From Welwitschia mirabilis (lineage: Eukaryota; Gnetophyta; Gnetopsida; Welwitschiales), in the NCBI GenBank assembly GCA_051453625.1, contig JBOZIK010000001.1, positions 139,452,809 to 139,516,808 of the forward strand: 64,000 nt of DNA, written 5' to 3'. Every line of letters begins with the position of its first letter. Position 1 is the stretch's first letter. Below are positions 11,843 through 23,057 of the stretch, in pieces. The position numbers and the translations under genes are program-made. The notes under the pieces were generated by a model. That model did no database searches, was not told the DNA's origin, and was given only the letters and a program-made list of their open reading frames with translations.

Positions 11843-12390
11843 GTTATTAAAGAGTATGAGAGTTATCATCATTTGGATGAGTACATTGGATTTCTATTTG
11901 GTTATTTATTTGTAGCAATGTTATATTTTTATTAGAAATTATAGGTTTTCTATTTGTGGTTTTTATTTTCTTGGTTTTTTTATTCTCAATTTTTATTTTT
12001 TTCTTTTTCTATTTTTTAGTTTTGATTTTAATTTTTAATTTTTTATAGAAAAATAGTGGTCATCCTTTATATTGTCCCCACGATAGAAAGAATGATAGTG
12101 TGCAATTTTAGTTTTCCATTTTATTTTTAATTTTCTTTTCAAATTTTAATTTTTCTGCAATAAAATTACTCTCTGTCATCTCCTTGGCTGTCTAGATGAC
12201 TAAGAGGACAACAATCCTTCTTTTTGAGTTTTTTCACTTTCTATTCCAATTTCCGATTCTATTTCTATTTTTCTGGTTTTTGTGTATGTCGTTTCTTCTG
12301 TCGTCCCCATAATAGATAGGATGACATTGTTGTTCTTAATTTGTTTTCTACTATTTTCTATTTGCAGGTACTATCGCATTCTTAGTTTAG
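11843..12390 (+). other. Leader of internal region 2
   Basis: T-rich leader matching 5590-6070. Symmetric motifs lie at about 12058-12100, 12174-12214 and 12298-12330. Confidence 0.55.
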
Positions 12391-13505
12391 AAAGAGGCTT
12401 ATTAAAGAAAAAATGGCTAATGATAGAAGAAAGTATTATAAAAGGACTATTCAATTTCAACATAAAATCAAGAACGCAAACTCTAGGTGCATGCATTAAT
12501 TTTCTTCTGAGCTCATTTTGTTTATAAAACATTAAAATCCAATCATTACTTAACACCTATCTTCATCTTGAACTAGATTCTCTTCTTCCCATTCTTCTCA
12601 AAAATAAATAGTGATAGAAGGACCCATATAAAAATTCTAATTGAAAGGTATAAAAACAAATCTAAGAATAATAGTAATAAAATACTTGGAAAAATTCTTG
12701 CCAAAAAAAGGAGAAAAGAATTTGAGGATGATGATAAGAAGACACTTAAAGAGCTTTTAGTAGAAATAGGGAGAACAATGCAAAATCATGTTGAGAATAG
12801 GGATTAGGCCCATTTCTATTTTTAACCATCTTATTATTCCCCTTTTCATTTTCAAAACTCATACACAGATAGTAATGAAAATCTTAGAGATTCAACCTCG
12901 TACAATCACTTTTACCCATCCCATCCATCCCCCATGAACTACTATGAAGAATAAAATAATCCAATGAAAGAATTAAGGGACTAAATAAAAAGACACCATG
13001 AAAATACCAATAAACTCATAGAAATTGCAGTTGTAATTATTCAACAAAGTCTTCTACAAAATCAATGATCTCTTCTAATGCAAAATTCTCAAACCTATCC
13101 TTCTACATCTTTCCTTGTGGAAAATGAAAATAGCTTAGGAATGAATGATGATGATTCTTACTTTCAAATTAAGAATAAAATTTTACATCAAACTTCAACA
13201 TCCTACTCATTAGTAGATGAGTAAAAGGGATACAATGATGATCTAATTATATCTTTTAACAATGAAGATAAGGATGACTATTTGTTAGATGATGATGTTG
13301 AGGTGTTAGAAACTTATTCGTTACATGAATAATGCATTCATGAGTAATCTAAAACTTCTTTAATCCATGATAAAAATGATGATCACATTTCCTCTTCAAA
13401 TGAAAGCAATAACATGCAACGAGATGATGAGAATAGTGAAGAAGAAGAAGATGACATTGAAATCTTAGATCATATCCTTCAAAAGTATCTTGAAAACTTT
13501 CTTTG
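12391..13505 (+). pseudogene. E-type open-frame relic (acidic, coiled-coil-like)
   Basis: Not recognised as a known gene. One main plus-strand frame, with stops, runs from a basic Lys-rich part (12640-12730) through an Asn/Tyr/Pro/Ser-rich part (12900-12950). It then has a helix-like part, 'NPMKELRD...HHENTNKLIE' (about 12960-13030), and ends in a strongly acidic tail, 'ENSEEEEDDIEILD' (about 13430-13475). The same protein is recognisable inverted in element E (49200-49670: 'NDPIREMINKMKK' and 'ITNERLENTNK'). Its position matches gag of region 1, so it may be a much-diverged or replaced gag. It ends without a protease. Confidence 0.5.
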
Positions 13506-14596
13506 AGTCCCTTTTCACATGCCTTTTTCAATGAAGCTTAAGATTCACAAAGTTTTTATAAGATATTTTTTTCAAGAATACTTATTATTCTTTTATCTCT
13601 TATTTAAATTTTGAAATTTGTGCTATCAAAATATTATCTTTTTATTCTCTCTTCTTCTAATTGATTTTACTGAAAAATGATTGCATATCTTTCATGTTTT
13701 ATCAATTGGTAAATATTTGGTTTGGACCTAATTTTTCTAAAAGAATACAAATATCTTTATACCATCTTTATCTTGTTTTCTTTCTTTCTTCTTCAATAAA
13801 AATGTAAATTAAATTTTAGGTTTTAAATAAAGTTTGCTTATTTTAATCTTTTCTTTTGGCTTTTATGATACTTTTAATTTTGATTTTTAGATTTATGTTT
13901 TGATAATATCTATTTATTATCTCTATTTTCACTCTTCTGCTTTCAGTTTTCATTTCTATTTACAATCTAAATTTTTAATTTTCTATTCTTCAATGATAAT
14001 CTATTGTCTCCTATATCATCTGGACAATGAGGTAGATGGTAGTCTCTATTTTTACTTTTTCTATCCAATTTTTTTGTAAGTTTTTTGTCTTCTATTTCTA
14101 TTTTTTTTGTGTGTCATTCTCTTTATTGTTTGGATGATAAGAAGGATGACAGTCAATAAAATAATGATTTTTATTTTCTATTATTTTGAAAAAATACATT
14201 TTTATGGATCTGTTGAGATTTATGACTTGACTACTCAAGAATTTTAAGAAGTTAATGGATAAAAATTTGGACTTAATTAAGCAAATCATCTAAATTTTCT
14301 CTTAGCTTTTTCCTTTGGCGTTCATTATGGCATTGATCATTTTCAAACTTGACTTATGTATTTATTCCCATGACTAGTCTTTTGACTTGGGCATTTTATG
14401 ATAATATTGGATTCACCCCATCTTAGAACATTCACAAGTCCATAAACTTTAGTTTAAAGGAAGATGCTTTTTTTTTGATATTTTTCTCAATGGCGAAAAG
14501 ATATTATATTATTTAAGAGTGTTATTTTCTATCTTAATCTTATGACTTTTTCTTTATATTTTAGAGTATTTGGTCATGTGGAATGTTGTTTTATTT

Positions 14597-14650
<54 letters not shown>
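13506..14650 (+). other. 3' non-coding region, upstream of the 100-N gap
   Basis: Matches 8650-9600 and 15850-16800, e.g. 'TTTTATCAATTGGTAAAT' at 13698. Symmetric motifs lie at about 14000-14045 and 14111-14152. It runs into a (GA)n tract and then Ns. Confidence 0.65.
14601..14650 (+). repeat. (GA)n microsatellite
   Basis: About 25 GA units, cut by the gap. A degraded GA/GAAA tract sits at the equivalent place in the next internal copy (16770-16830). Confidence 0.95.
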
Positions 14651-14750
14651 NNNNNNNNNNNNNNNNNNNNNNNNNNNNNNNNNNNNNNNNNNNNNNNNNN
14701 NNNNNNNNNNNNNNNNNNNNNNNNNNNNNNNNNNNNNNNNNNNNNNNNNN
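14651..14750. other. Assembly gap, 100 N
   Basis: Default-sized gap. The left flank is the 3' non-coding region and the right flank is the tail of gag, so several kb of element are missing or were deleted. Confidence 0.95.
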
Positions 14751-14850
14751 CTTTAGAAATTGTAAAGAAGAAGAGGAAGAGGACATTGAGATATTAGAAG
14801 ATTACAACTTCCCTTCTCTTAGTAAAAAGAAAAATAAAAATCCTTCTTAA
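14751..14850 (+). pseudogene. gag tail, truncated by the gap
   Basis: The acidic run 'KEEEEEDIEILEDYNFP' matches the end of gag at 7545-7600. The rest of the gene lies in the gap or is absent. Confidence 0.7.
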
Positions 14851-15059
14851 CAAACCACCCCTTGGCTTGATAGGCTTAACAATAATTCAACTTTTAATAA
14901 ACATCTAAAAGCATTGATGAAAAATATAAGCATGAACTTACCCTTTTAGAAACTTTGGCAACAAAATATGGGGTAATCAAAATTATGGAAAGATTTAATA
15001 AGAAGAAAATAAAAATGAGTTATTACTAGCAAAGTCTTTCTAGCTCAATCCATTATAAA

Positions 15060-15513
15060 TTTAGTGTTATAAAAATCACCCAAATTTAAAGATCTAGAAG
15101 TAGCTAAAATGAATGTTATTTTAGAGGAAAATAAAAAGATTAGAAAATCCTTGATAGACATTAGAGTGAGTGTTAATATTATGTCACTTCACATTTGTAG
15201 GAGACTTGGTTTGGAGGATAGAATAGAGCCTACTTTAGTTGTCTTAAACTTAGTAGATACATTAGTTAAGAAACAGTTAGATGTCATTAAAGATTTAACA
15301 ATACAAATTAAAGAGTCTTGCTACATCATAGATGTGATTATCATGGAAGTTGAGCATAACAGAGGATATCCTTTACTTCTAAGAAGATCCTTTTATACAA
15401 TAGTCCACTGCATCATTGATACAAGAGAAGGAATAATGACATGTCAATTTGAAAATAGAATGTTTTCAATTAGAATCTTTGATGTAGCTAAGAAATATTT
15501 AGGTGATGATTAA
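15060..15513 (+). pseudogene. Tat/Athila-like aspartic protease relic, mostly open
   Basis: The best-preserved coding piece of the array: 134 codons without a stop from the ATG at 15109 (an internal Met, not a true start). It reads 'LIDIRVSVNIMSLHICRRLG' (about 15150-15210). The catalytic Asp is kept, but the DLGAS Gly and Ala are Arg and Val. Then come 'VIIMEVEHNRGYPLLLRRSF' (flap/second-strand region; family 'PLILGRPF', here Gly to Arg) and 'RMFSIRIFDVAKKYLGDD', ending at TAA. The lost Gly residues mean an active enzyme is unlikely. No pol follows. Confidence 0.8.
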
Positions 15514-17982
15514 ATAAACATTAAAAGCAACATCAAACCAACTTTATTCCTACAACATCATCCACTTGAAGAAGGAGAGATGAAATGAAATGAGCATGTG
15601 CTTTGTGATCTAAGGAAGTCCAACTTTTCAAAAATGATTATGAGAGAGATTGTCCATTACATAAGCTAAAAATTGATAATCAGAATTTGAATTTTGATGA
15701 GAAAAATATTTTAAATAGACTTGAATATAATTTTCCTTGTGATATTCTAAATAAAACTCTCACACTTAATAAAAATCTTTTACTAGAGTTACCATTTCTC
15801 TCCCCTTTGACTTCTAAAATTTATGCTTTAGTGTGGTCTCATATAGTGTAATCCATTACTCCTTTCTTTATCCAATTGATTTTAGTTGGAAATAATTGTA
15901 CATCTCTTATGTTTTATCAAATGGTAAATTTCTGGTTTGGACCTTATTTCTCTAAAACATTTGAGACCAAAATAGATTATTAATTTTCCCTTATTTATTT
16001 TCAATAAATTCTTTAGCTTTATAAATGAAACAAAATTTGATTCCCTTGCTATTTTCTTTTTAGTTTTTTATCTCTGTCTTTATTTTCTATTTTTAGTTTT
16101 GATTTGTGTTTGTAGTTTCTATCTTCTGTTTTCTATAATAATAATCTATCATTTCCTATGTCCTCCCTAGGACAAGTGGACGATAGTTAGTTTTGTTATT
16201 TTTTCTAGCTTTCTGATATTTTTCTGTGTTTTCTAATAATTTTTTATTTTTCTGCCTCTATCGTCCTCTCTATTGTTTGGATGATGACTAGGATGATAGT
16301 CAATAAATATTGGTTTTTGTTTTTTATTATTTGAGAAAATATATTTTTATGACTCTATTGATATTTCTAACTTGACTGCTCGAGAATTCAAGAAATCAAT
16401 GGGCAAAATTCAGAATTACATGAGCAAACTATCTAAATTTTTTCTTAGCTTTTCCCTTCAAAAAATTATTATGGCATTACTTGATCATTTTCAAATATGA
16501 TTTATATATTTATTTTCATGATTAGTCTTTTGACTTGGGCATTTTAGTGATAATATTAGATTCATCTAATATTAGAATATTCACAAGTCCATAAAATTCA
16601 ATTTGAACAAAGATGTTTTATTTTTGATATTTGTATTAATGGTGAAAAGATCTTATATTGTTTAAAGTATTCTTTTCTATCTTAATCTTATAACTTTCAC
16701 CTTTGTCTTTTGGAGTGTTTTGTCATGTGGAATTTTGTTTTGGCTTTAAAAAAAGAAAAATAAAAATAAAAGAAAGAGAGAGAGAGAGAGAAAGAAAGAG
16801 AAATAGAGAGAGAAAGAGAGAAATAAAGACCATCATATTTTATATTTATGCTATCTCAAAAGCATGGTCACTATGATATCCTATCACAAGTACACCAGGG
16901 TAAATATTTCCAAGAGGAGCCTTTGACAGTGTAATATGGTAGCTATGAGAACTCCACTCGGAGGTCAGTTGGTCATGCTTTATGGGTTCTTACTTCTCTG
17001 ACTGTGGTTACACTCTGCTAACCATGAATAATAAAGTTGTATTTAAAGTTTAAGACTATGGATCAATGTTATTCCTAGTGGCATCATAGGCATTGCTTAT
17101 TTCCTAAACTCTTAGTTTTTCCACATCATCATTCTATTTCTTAAGATTTAGGTGATTGTTTTTGTAATGACAATAGGAGAGTTCATTTTTGAGTAATTCT
17201 TTAGTTTGATAATTAATTGTTTAAGACATTTTACTCTAGCATCGTCATAATTTCTGCCTTATCAAATGGAATTTTTGTACATTAAGTTATGTATTTTCTA
17301 CATCAAGTGATATTATGATTTCTTTCATGTTAGTTTGCTAGTTTAAAATATCAGATCGGTGAGCTATCTTCTGTTTATACTATCTTATGTCCATTCTTAT
17401 TATTTTCTTTTTTGATTTGGTTAGTTATTTTAAAGTTATTACAATATTTTCTTAGCATGTTTTCCTTGTTCAAGTTTTCAATAAAAGATAATTTCTTACT
17501 TAGATAAGTGTTTTCTTTAGACTTTTGATCTTGTAAGCATTGTTCATATTCTTTTTATGATGAAATACTTTTATTATCCACCTTTTTTTTTACTTGTTAG
17601 AATATTTCATTGATCTATCAAATCTGACATTACTTAGCTTTGCACTTTGTTTAGAAAGTTATCCTCTTTTACCTACCTTCTCACTCTGGTTTACTTTATT
17701 TGCTTTATTTTCTAACATGGGATTATTGCTTTTTATTTGGAGAGGTAGAGACCCATTTACATGGTTCATTTTCAAAAAATTTAACTTAATTTAGAGCTTT
17801 CATGGAATAAAATTTTCAAATTTAAGTACACATTATGCAATACTTATCATTTATGTATGTGATGTGTTTTATAAGCCTTTTTTATGACTTCCAGATTTAT
17901 CTTTTGAAAAATAAATTGACTCACAATTATGATTTTTCACCTTATTTTTGTTAGGAACTAACCAAGGCTAAGTGGAGGGCTA
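15514..17982 (+). other. 3' non-coding part of internal region 2
   Basis: Matches 8557-10755. Symmetric motifs lie at about 16144-16190 and 16258-16302, with a GA-rich tract at 16770-16830. The end reads 'GGCTAAGTGGAGGGCTA', the polypurine tract before LTR 3. A small open frame at 17594-17794 matches the one at 10350 and is equally doubtful. Confidence 0.65.
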
Positions 17983-19020
17983 TGTTGCACTGCTAATTTG
18001 TGGGTATTTGATGGAGTTTTATGAGTTGTTTTTTAGGACTTTTATATAGGTTTAAGTGTAATTCTGAGGACTTTGGAGATACAACAAGAAATCACAGAAA
18101 TGTGTGATTCTTACCCATATTTGATGTATTAAAGGAACATTCTAATGCATAGAGCTTTGAAGAAGATTATTGACAAAATTGCTAGGCTTCTCCTTAAGAA
18201 AATGATTAAAGAAGACTATCATCCCATCCATCGTTCCTACGATAAGCACAATGATGACTACTGATGTGGACTACAGAATCAATATTGAGTCATGATTTTG
18301 AGTCATATTTTATAATGTGTTGTCATCTCCATTGTCATTTAGATAACAATCCAGATGACATTGACATGGACCTGACTTATGAGTGCATCTAGCTTTACCT
18401 ACGGTTTGTCTTTTCTACTATGAGTTATTATAAATAAACCCCCCTTTGACTTTGCTTCTTATCTTCATTGCACCAGAAATTATCATGACAGGATATTGAA
18501 GGGTAAGAGATCCATCTCGAGTGTTGTAGAAATACGTGCACTTTGTGGAGGGTTGTGTATCCTCCATTGAGACTCGACTGTTTTGTAACTAGAATGCTTC
18601 TTACTTTTTCTTCATATAAAACTTGTTTTTTTTCCTATTTGCATTTTAGATTTCTCTATAACTCTTATAGTCTATGTATCTCTTGATCTAGTGACAATTT
18701 CTTGGGTGATATAGATTATCAAGGATATCCTTTATTAAAGATTAAAATAAGTAGCATTAGTTCATTTTGAATTTCATCTAGATTAGTTGTGCTTTCCATT
18801 TGCATTACATTTCTTTATTTCCCTACACTGTTATTTATTTTTAGTTTCTAGTATTCTTTTGTAAAGAAATTCGAGTCTCATCTCATAGTATTTAATGTGA
18901 ATTCAATATTTTGTGTCTACTCCCACTCATATTAGTGTGTTATATTGTGTAAGATATCTATCTGTTTTATGTATGATAGAATATTTCCGAAGTTAAGCAC
19001 TTACATAAATACACACCGCA
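17983..19020 (+). repeat. Tat/Athila-like LTR 3 (3' LTR)
   Basis: Begins TGTTGCACTGC and ends ACACACCGCA at the array's right border. It matches LTR 1 and LTR 2. A symmetric GTCATC motif lies at 18320-18361. Confidence 0.8.
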
Positions 19021-19140
19021 ATAATAAGCTAGTGGAATTGATAGATCCATAGACTGCTTAATGAGGCAATGGACTTTATAGATTACCAAATGAATTAATG
19101 GAGAAAATAATGAAAAATTATTAAAAACTAGCTATTTTCA
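19021..19140 (+). repeat. Remainder of arm A
   Basis: Minisatellite units in the same orientation as 4380-4492, followed by 'AAATTATTAAAAACTAGC'. This is the reverse complement of the element at 20535-20555, so arm A has its own inner end here, abutting inverted copy B. Confidence 0.65.
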
Positions 19141-20341
19141 TCTCTATAAATATTAATAGATCACGAGATATCATAAGAAGATGCAAGATTTAATGGCATG
19201 GATTTTATCAAGATATACTACAAAAGAATTTTAATAAGATATCAATTTTTACTAAGAAATAGAGTCACACAAGCATAAAATTTAGAATGCAATCACACTC
19301 ACACAAATTCCCAGTAAGTAATACACCCTAACTTTTAGAAAATTTGTTAAGAAAGAAGTAGAAAAAAGTACTTTTAGATAAGGAATACATTTTAAGATTT
19401 TAACAAAATTTATTAATAAACTAGTAATTTAATAAGAAATGAGTACTTATTTTAAACCTTAAAAAAGATGCAACAATAAAGAACCATACAAAGATGAAAA
19501 ATTTAAATAGAACCACACTTGAAATTCAATGTAAGACGTTTTGATCATTCAAAGACTTCAAGACTTCAAAACTTCAAAAATTCCAAGACTCTAATGTTTT
19601 CAAGATTTTAATGATTCCAACGATCCAAGCTTGAAAGTTGCCAAGATGTGATGATAGAGGACTTTTTAAGAACATACCAATCAAAAGATAATGAAGTTGT
19701 ATATAGAATAAGAAGATGTAAGGAATATAAAGAGACACTATCTTGAAGAGGATATGAAGAGATACTCTCTTAAAAAAGAAGATGTTATGATTTCATAACC
19801 TTCAATCATTACTTTGCCTGACCACTGAGTGCATTTAAGATTTCATAATACTAGTAACTACTCATCTTATCAAATATTTATTTTAATAATAAATAATAAT
19901 CATGAAAAATATGCCTACATAAGTTACAAGATTCAAGTTCTTCATCATTTTTCAAATAAGCAAAAAGAAGATAATTTAGTCACATAGTAATTCAATATTA
20001 TAATATTTTTTAAAATTCAAAAATAATTACTAATGCTAACCCAAATAAGCCATTAAGAAGGAAATGCTAAAATTTCAAAAGCATGCCATTATTATGCCAT
20101 AATTAAGAAGAAGAAAACTTAATAACAATTATTTTTATTTAATTAATTAAGATAAAATATTTAGCAATAATTTCCAAATATCAGGATAAAATTTAATCAC
20201 CTCTACATATTTTGCCCTTTGTAATAAATTTTTTAGCCTATAATACATTAATTTAGGCTATATTATTTATTTATCTTTGCAACAATGTTTAAATAATTTT
20301 AGGCTAAATTTTAAAATCCTTCAAATTTTAAGATGTAACAT
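19141..20341 (-). repeat. Inverted-arm repeat, copy B
   Basis: Reverse complement of copy A, ending in rc of TGTTACATC at 20341. It lacks the minisatellite at its inner end because it abuts arm A near 19140. Copies A and B therefore form a near-contiguous hairpin if the Tat/Athila-like array is ignored. Confidence 0.75.
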
Positions 20342-20560
20342 TTTTATGAAACAAGCATCTATCTAAACTATAAAATAGTTGCAAGAATAATGAAATCATA
20401 TAAGAACATAGATAAATCTAAGATAAAAATAAAGGATCATACAAATATGCAAAATAAAGGAGGAATCCCAAGCCATAAGATAGATAAGATAAGATTAAAA
20501 TTTCAAGTGATGAAGTTATGAAAATGAAATGAGAGTAACTAGTTTTTAATAATTTTTTTA
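20342..20560. other. Spacer between copies B and C
   Basis: Short AT-rich spacer. Its first ~60 bp ('AAACAAGCATCTATCT') resemble part of the arm itself (near 21105), suggesting an older truncated copy. Confidence 0.5.
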
Positions 20561-22005
20561 TTTTTTTAACCTTCACTACATCATTTGATGATCTATTGAA
20601 TTTACTACCTCATTTGGTAATTTGTGAATCTATAAATCCCACTTGCTTATTTGATAATTTGTGGGTTTCTCATACTTCACTACCTCATTTAACAATCTAT
20701 GAAGTTCACTACCTCATTTAATAATTTGTGGATTTATCAATATCACTACCTCATTCGATGATATAAGGGTTCTCATATTTCACTACCTCATTTAGTGATC
20801 TATGGAATTTTCATTTCCATAAGGATTAAAATATCACAAGATATCATAAGAAGATGCAAGACTCAATGTTACAGATTTTATCAAGATATGTGATAAAAGA
20901 GTTTTAACAACATATCAATTTTTACTAAAAAACAAAGTTATATAAGAATAAAATTTAGAATGTAATTACACTCACATAGATTCCAAGAAACACCCCAACT
21001 TTCATAAGATTTATTAAGAAAGTGGTAGAAGCAAGTACTTTCAAAAAAGGAATAAATTTTAAAATTTTTAAAAAATTTATCAAGCAAGCAGTAATTCATT
21101 AGGAAACAAGCACCTATCTTAAACCTTAAAAAGGATGTAAGAATAAAGAATCATATAAAGATGGAAAATTTAAATAGTTCTACACTTGAAATTAGATGAA
21201 AAACATTTTGATCTTTTAAAGACTTCAAAACTTCAAAACTTCAAGAATTCTAAAGCTTCAATGTTTCCAAGACTTTAATGATTCCAAAACACCAAGTTTT
21301 AAAATTGCCAAGATTTAATAATAAAGGATTTTTCAAGAACATGCCAGCAAAAGAGAAGAAAGTTCTATATATAATAAGACGATGTAGGGGATATAAAAAG
21401 ACACTATCTTAAAGAGGATATGAAGAGATACTACCTAGAAAAAGAAGACAGTTATGATTCCATAACTCCTAATATTTACTTTACCGAAGCACTAGGTGCA
21501 TTTAATATTTCATTATAATAGTAATTACTCATCATGCCAAATATTTATTTTACCAATAAATAATAAACATGAAAAAGATGCCTACATATGTTACTAGATC
21601 TAAATTTTTTGGAATCTTTCAAATAAGAAAAAGAAGATAAGTTAGTCACACAGTAATCCAACATATATAAGTTTTTCAAATTTCCAAATATTCATTAATG
21701 CTAACTTAAATAAGCCATTAAGAAGGAAATGTCAAAATTTCAAAATCATGCCACTATTATGCCATAAATGATAAGAATGAAACTTAATAATAGTTATTTT
21801 TATTTAATTAATTAAGATGAAATATTTAGTAAAACTTTTCAAATGTCAGGAAAAAAATTCATCACATGTACACATTTTTCTATTTGTAATAAATCTTTTA
21901 GCCTACAATACATTAAGTTAAACTATATTATTTATTTATCTTTATTATAATGTTTAAATAATTTTAAGCTAAATTTTAAAATATTTCAAAATTAAGGACA
22001 TGACA
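20561..22005 (-). repeat. Inverted-arm repeat, copy C (right arm)
   Basis: Complete copy in reverse orientation, ending GGACATGACA at 22005 next to the ATAGA duplication. It includes a seven-unit minisatellite. Confidence 0.8.
20573..20820 (-). repeat. Minisatellite, 7 units of 29-39 bp
   Basis: 'CACTACCTCATTT' or a variant occurs at 20573, 20602, 20641, 20678, 20707, 20743 and 20781. Spacings are 29, 39, 37, 29, 36 and 38 bp. Confidence 0.9.
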
Positions 22006-23057
22006 ATAGATGTGATAAAGTATTAATTAAAGTAAGCAAATGAAAATGGAAATAAGTGATTGAAATGTATAATAAAACTAAGAATGGGCACAAAATTAAT
22101 ATTAGCATAGTAACTTTAACAAGTATATAATTAGATTTTTATAGCTTTTATTCTATCTCAAGCATAGTGGCATAATCTCATCCATCATAGACATGAGGCT
22201 CATGTAGAGCATAGTAGAATAATCTTATCCACTATAAACCTGAGTGTGATGTCTTCAAGTAATCTAGCCTTTACAAGAATAATATTACAAGAACAAAAAG
22301 TAAAAAGAAAGATCACCAAAAGATCTTAAAGTAATAATGTGCCATAGCCAATCCTACAACTTGATATTAAAGTAATGCACTACAAAATGCATATGTAACA
22401 CTTTATCATAAGATAAATAAAAGCATATAATCCATGAAAAGTACACTTGCTAATCCAAGAAACATCATGCTAACTTAAGAGCTAGTTCATTTCTCATGCA
22501 AAGATTAAAAAGAATATATGACTAAAGCTTTAATAATATCTTGCATAATGTGATCAAATATTCCTTCAAGTAAGGTAAAGAAGGATATTGATAGGCCTAA
22601 TTAGGATTTCTAATTATGATTTCTAAGGCCTAATGGAATTATTCTCTAAAATTCCTAAAGTATACAAGGTCGTCCTCTGGTCATAGGACCAATTTGAGGT
22701 GTTTCTCTTATAAAATATTCTTCATTAATCATCTACTTTCAAAAATGTTCCAAATGGGGTTATTACACTGTGAAGGCTCAAGAATGTAAATATGGACCCA
22801 TTCTACATATCATAACTGGCACTATGACTCTCAGAATTGAGGTGCCATTACTAAGAGTGCTTATCATACCTTCATTCTTGGCTATAATACTTTAGATGAT
22901 ACAAATATTTTACAAAATAATACTGTTAAGGTATATAATTAGTAAAACTATATTCTCATGGCCTTAAGCAAACTCATAAAAACATCATAATGATCAATTC
23001 AACATACCAACAAAGCCTAGATTCCTTCATGTAAATGTTAATTTTTATGTGTTATCA
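22006..23057 (-). repeat. Family G LTR, right fragment (3' LTR)
   Basis: Continues the LTR broken at 2596, starting with the ATAGA duplication. It matches 25469-26585 throughout and ends in rc of TGATAACACATAAAA at 23057. To its right lies a C-rich stretch that is the inverted polypurine tract of the next internal region, so this is the 3' LTR of a minus-strand element. Confidence 0.75.

Larger units (their letters stand above)
4493..19020 (+). mobile_element. Tat/Athila-like gypsy array: three LTRs, two internal regions
   Basis: Three direct LTRs (4493, 10756, 17983) enclose two internal regions. The first carries gag and protease relics. The second is a composite joined at a 100-N gap: its 5' part carries an E-type open frame and its 3' part carries gag tail and protease. 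The 5-bp flanks are ATGAG (4488-4492) and ATAAT (19021-19025), 3 of 5 matching, consistent with one insertion into the minisatellite of arm A. No reverse transcriptase, RNase H or integrase is visible in either internal region. A shared-LTR array like this usually comes from unequal recombination between LTRs. Confidence 0.75.
2597..22005. mobile_element. 19.4 kb insertion with inverted terminal repeats
   Basis: The left end reads TGTCATGTCCC (2597) and the right end reads GGACATGACA (ending 22005), its reverse complement. Flanking ATAGA duplications and the continuity of the family G LTR on both sides define the borders to the base. The left arm (2597-4492 plus 19021-19140) and the right arms (19141-20341 and 20561-22005) are the same repeat in opposite orientation, each with minisatellite units at its inner end. 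A Tat/Athila-like array was inserted later in the left arm. The repeat starts like a gypsy LTR, but LTRs of one element should be direct. The result could be a foldback-type element or a rearranged LTR cluster. No transposase is visible. Confidence 0.7.

Noticed and set aside
14570-14797. Arg-Glu repeat and Ser-Leu repeat frames
   Set aside because: Translation of the (GA)n tract and of Ns.
20573-20820. CRISPR array
   Set aside because: Repeats are imperfect, spacing is irregular and the spacers are themselves related; a plant minisatellite fits better.
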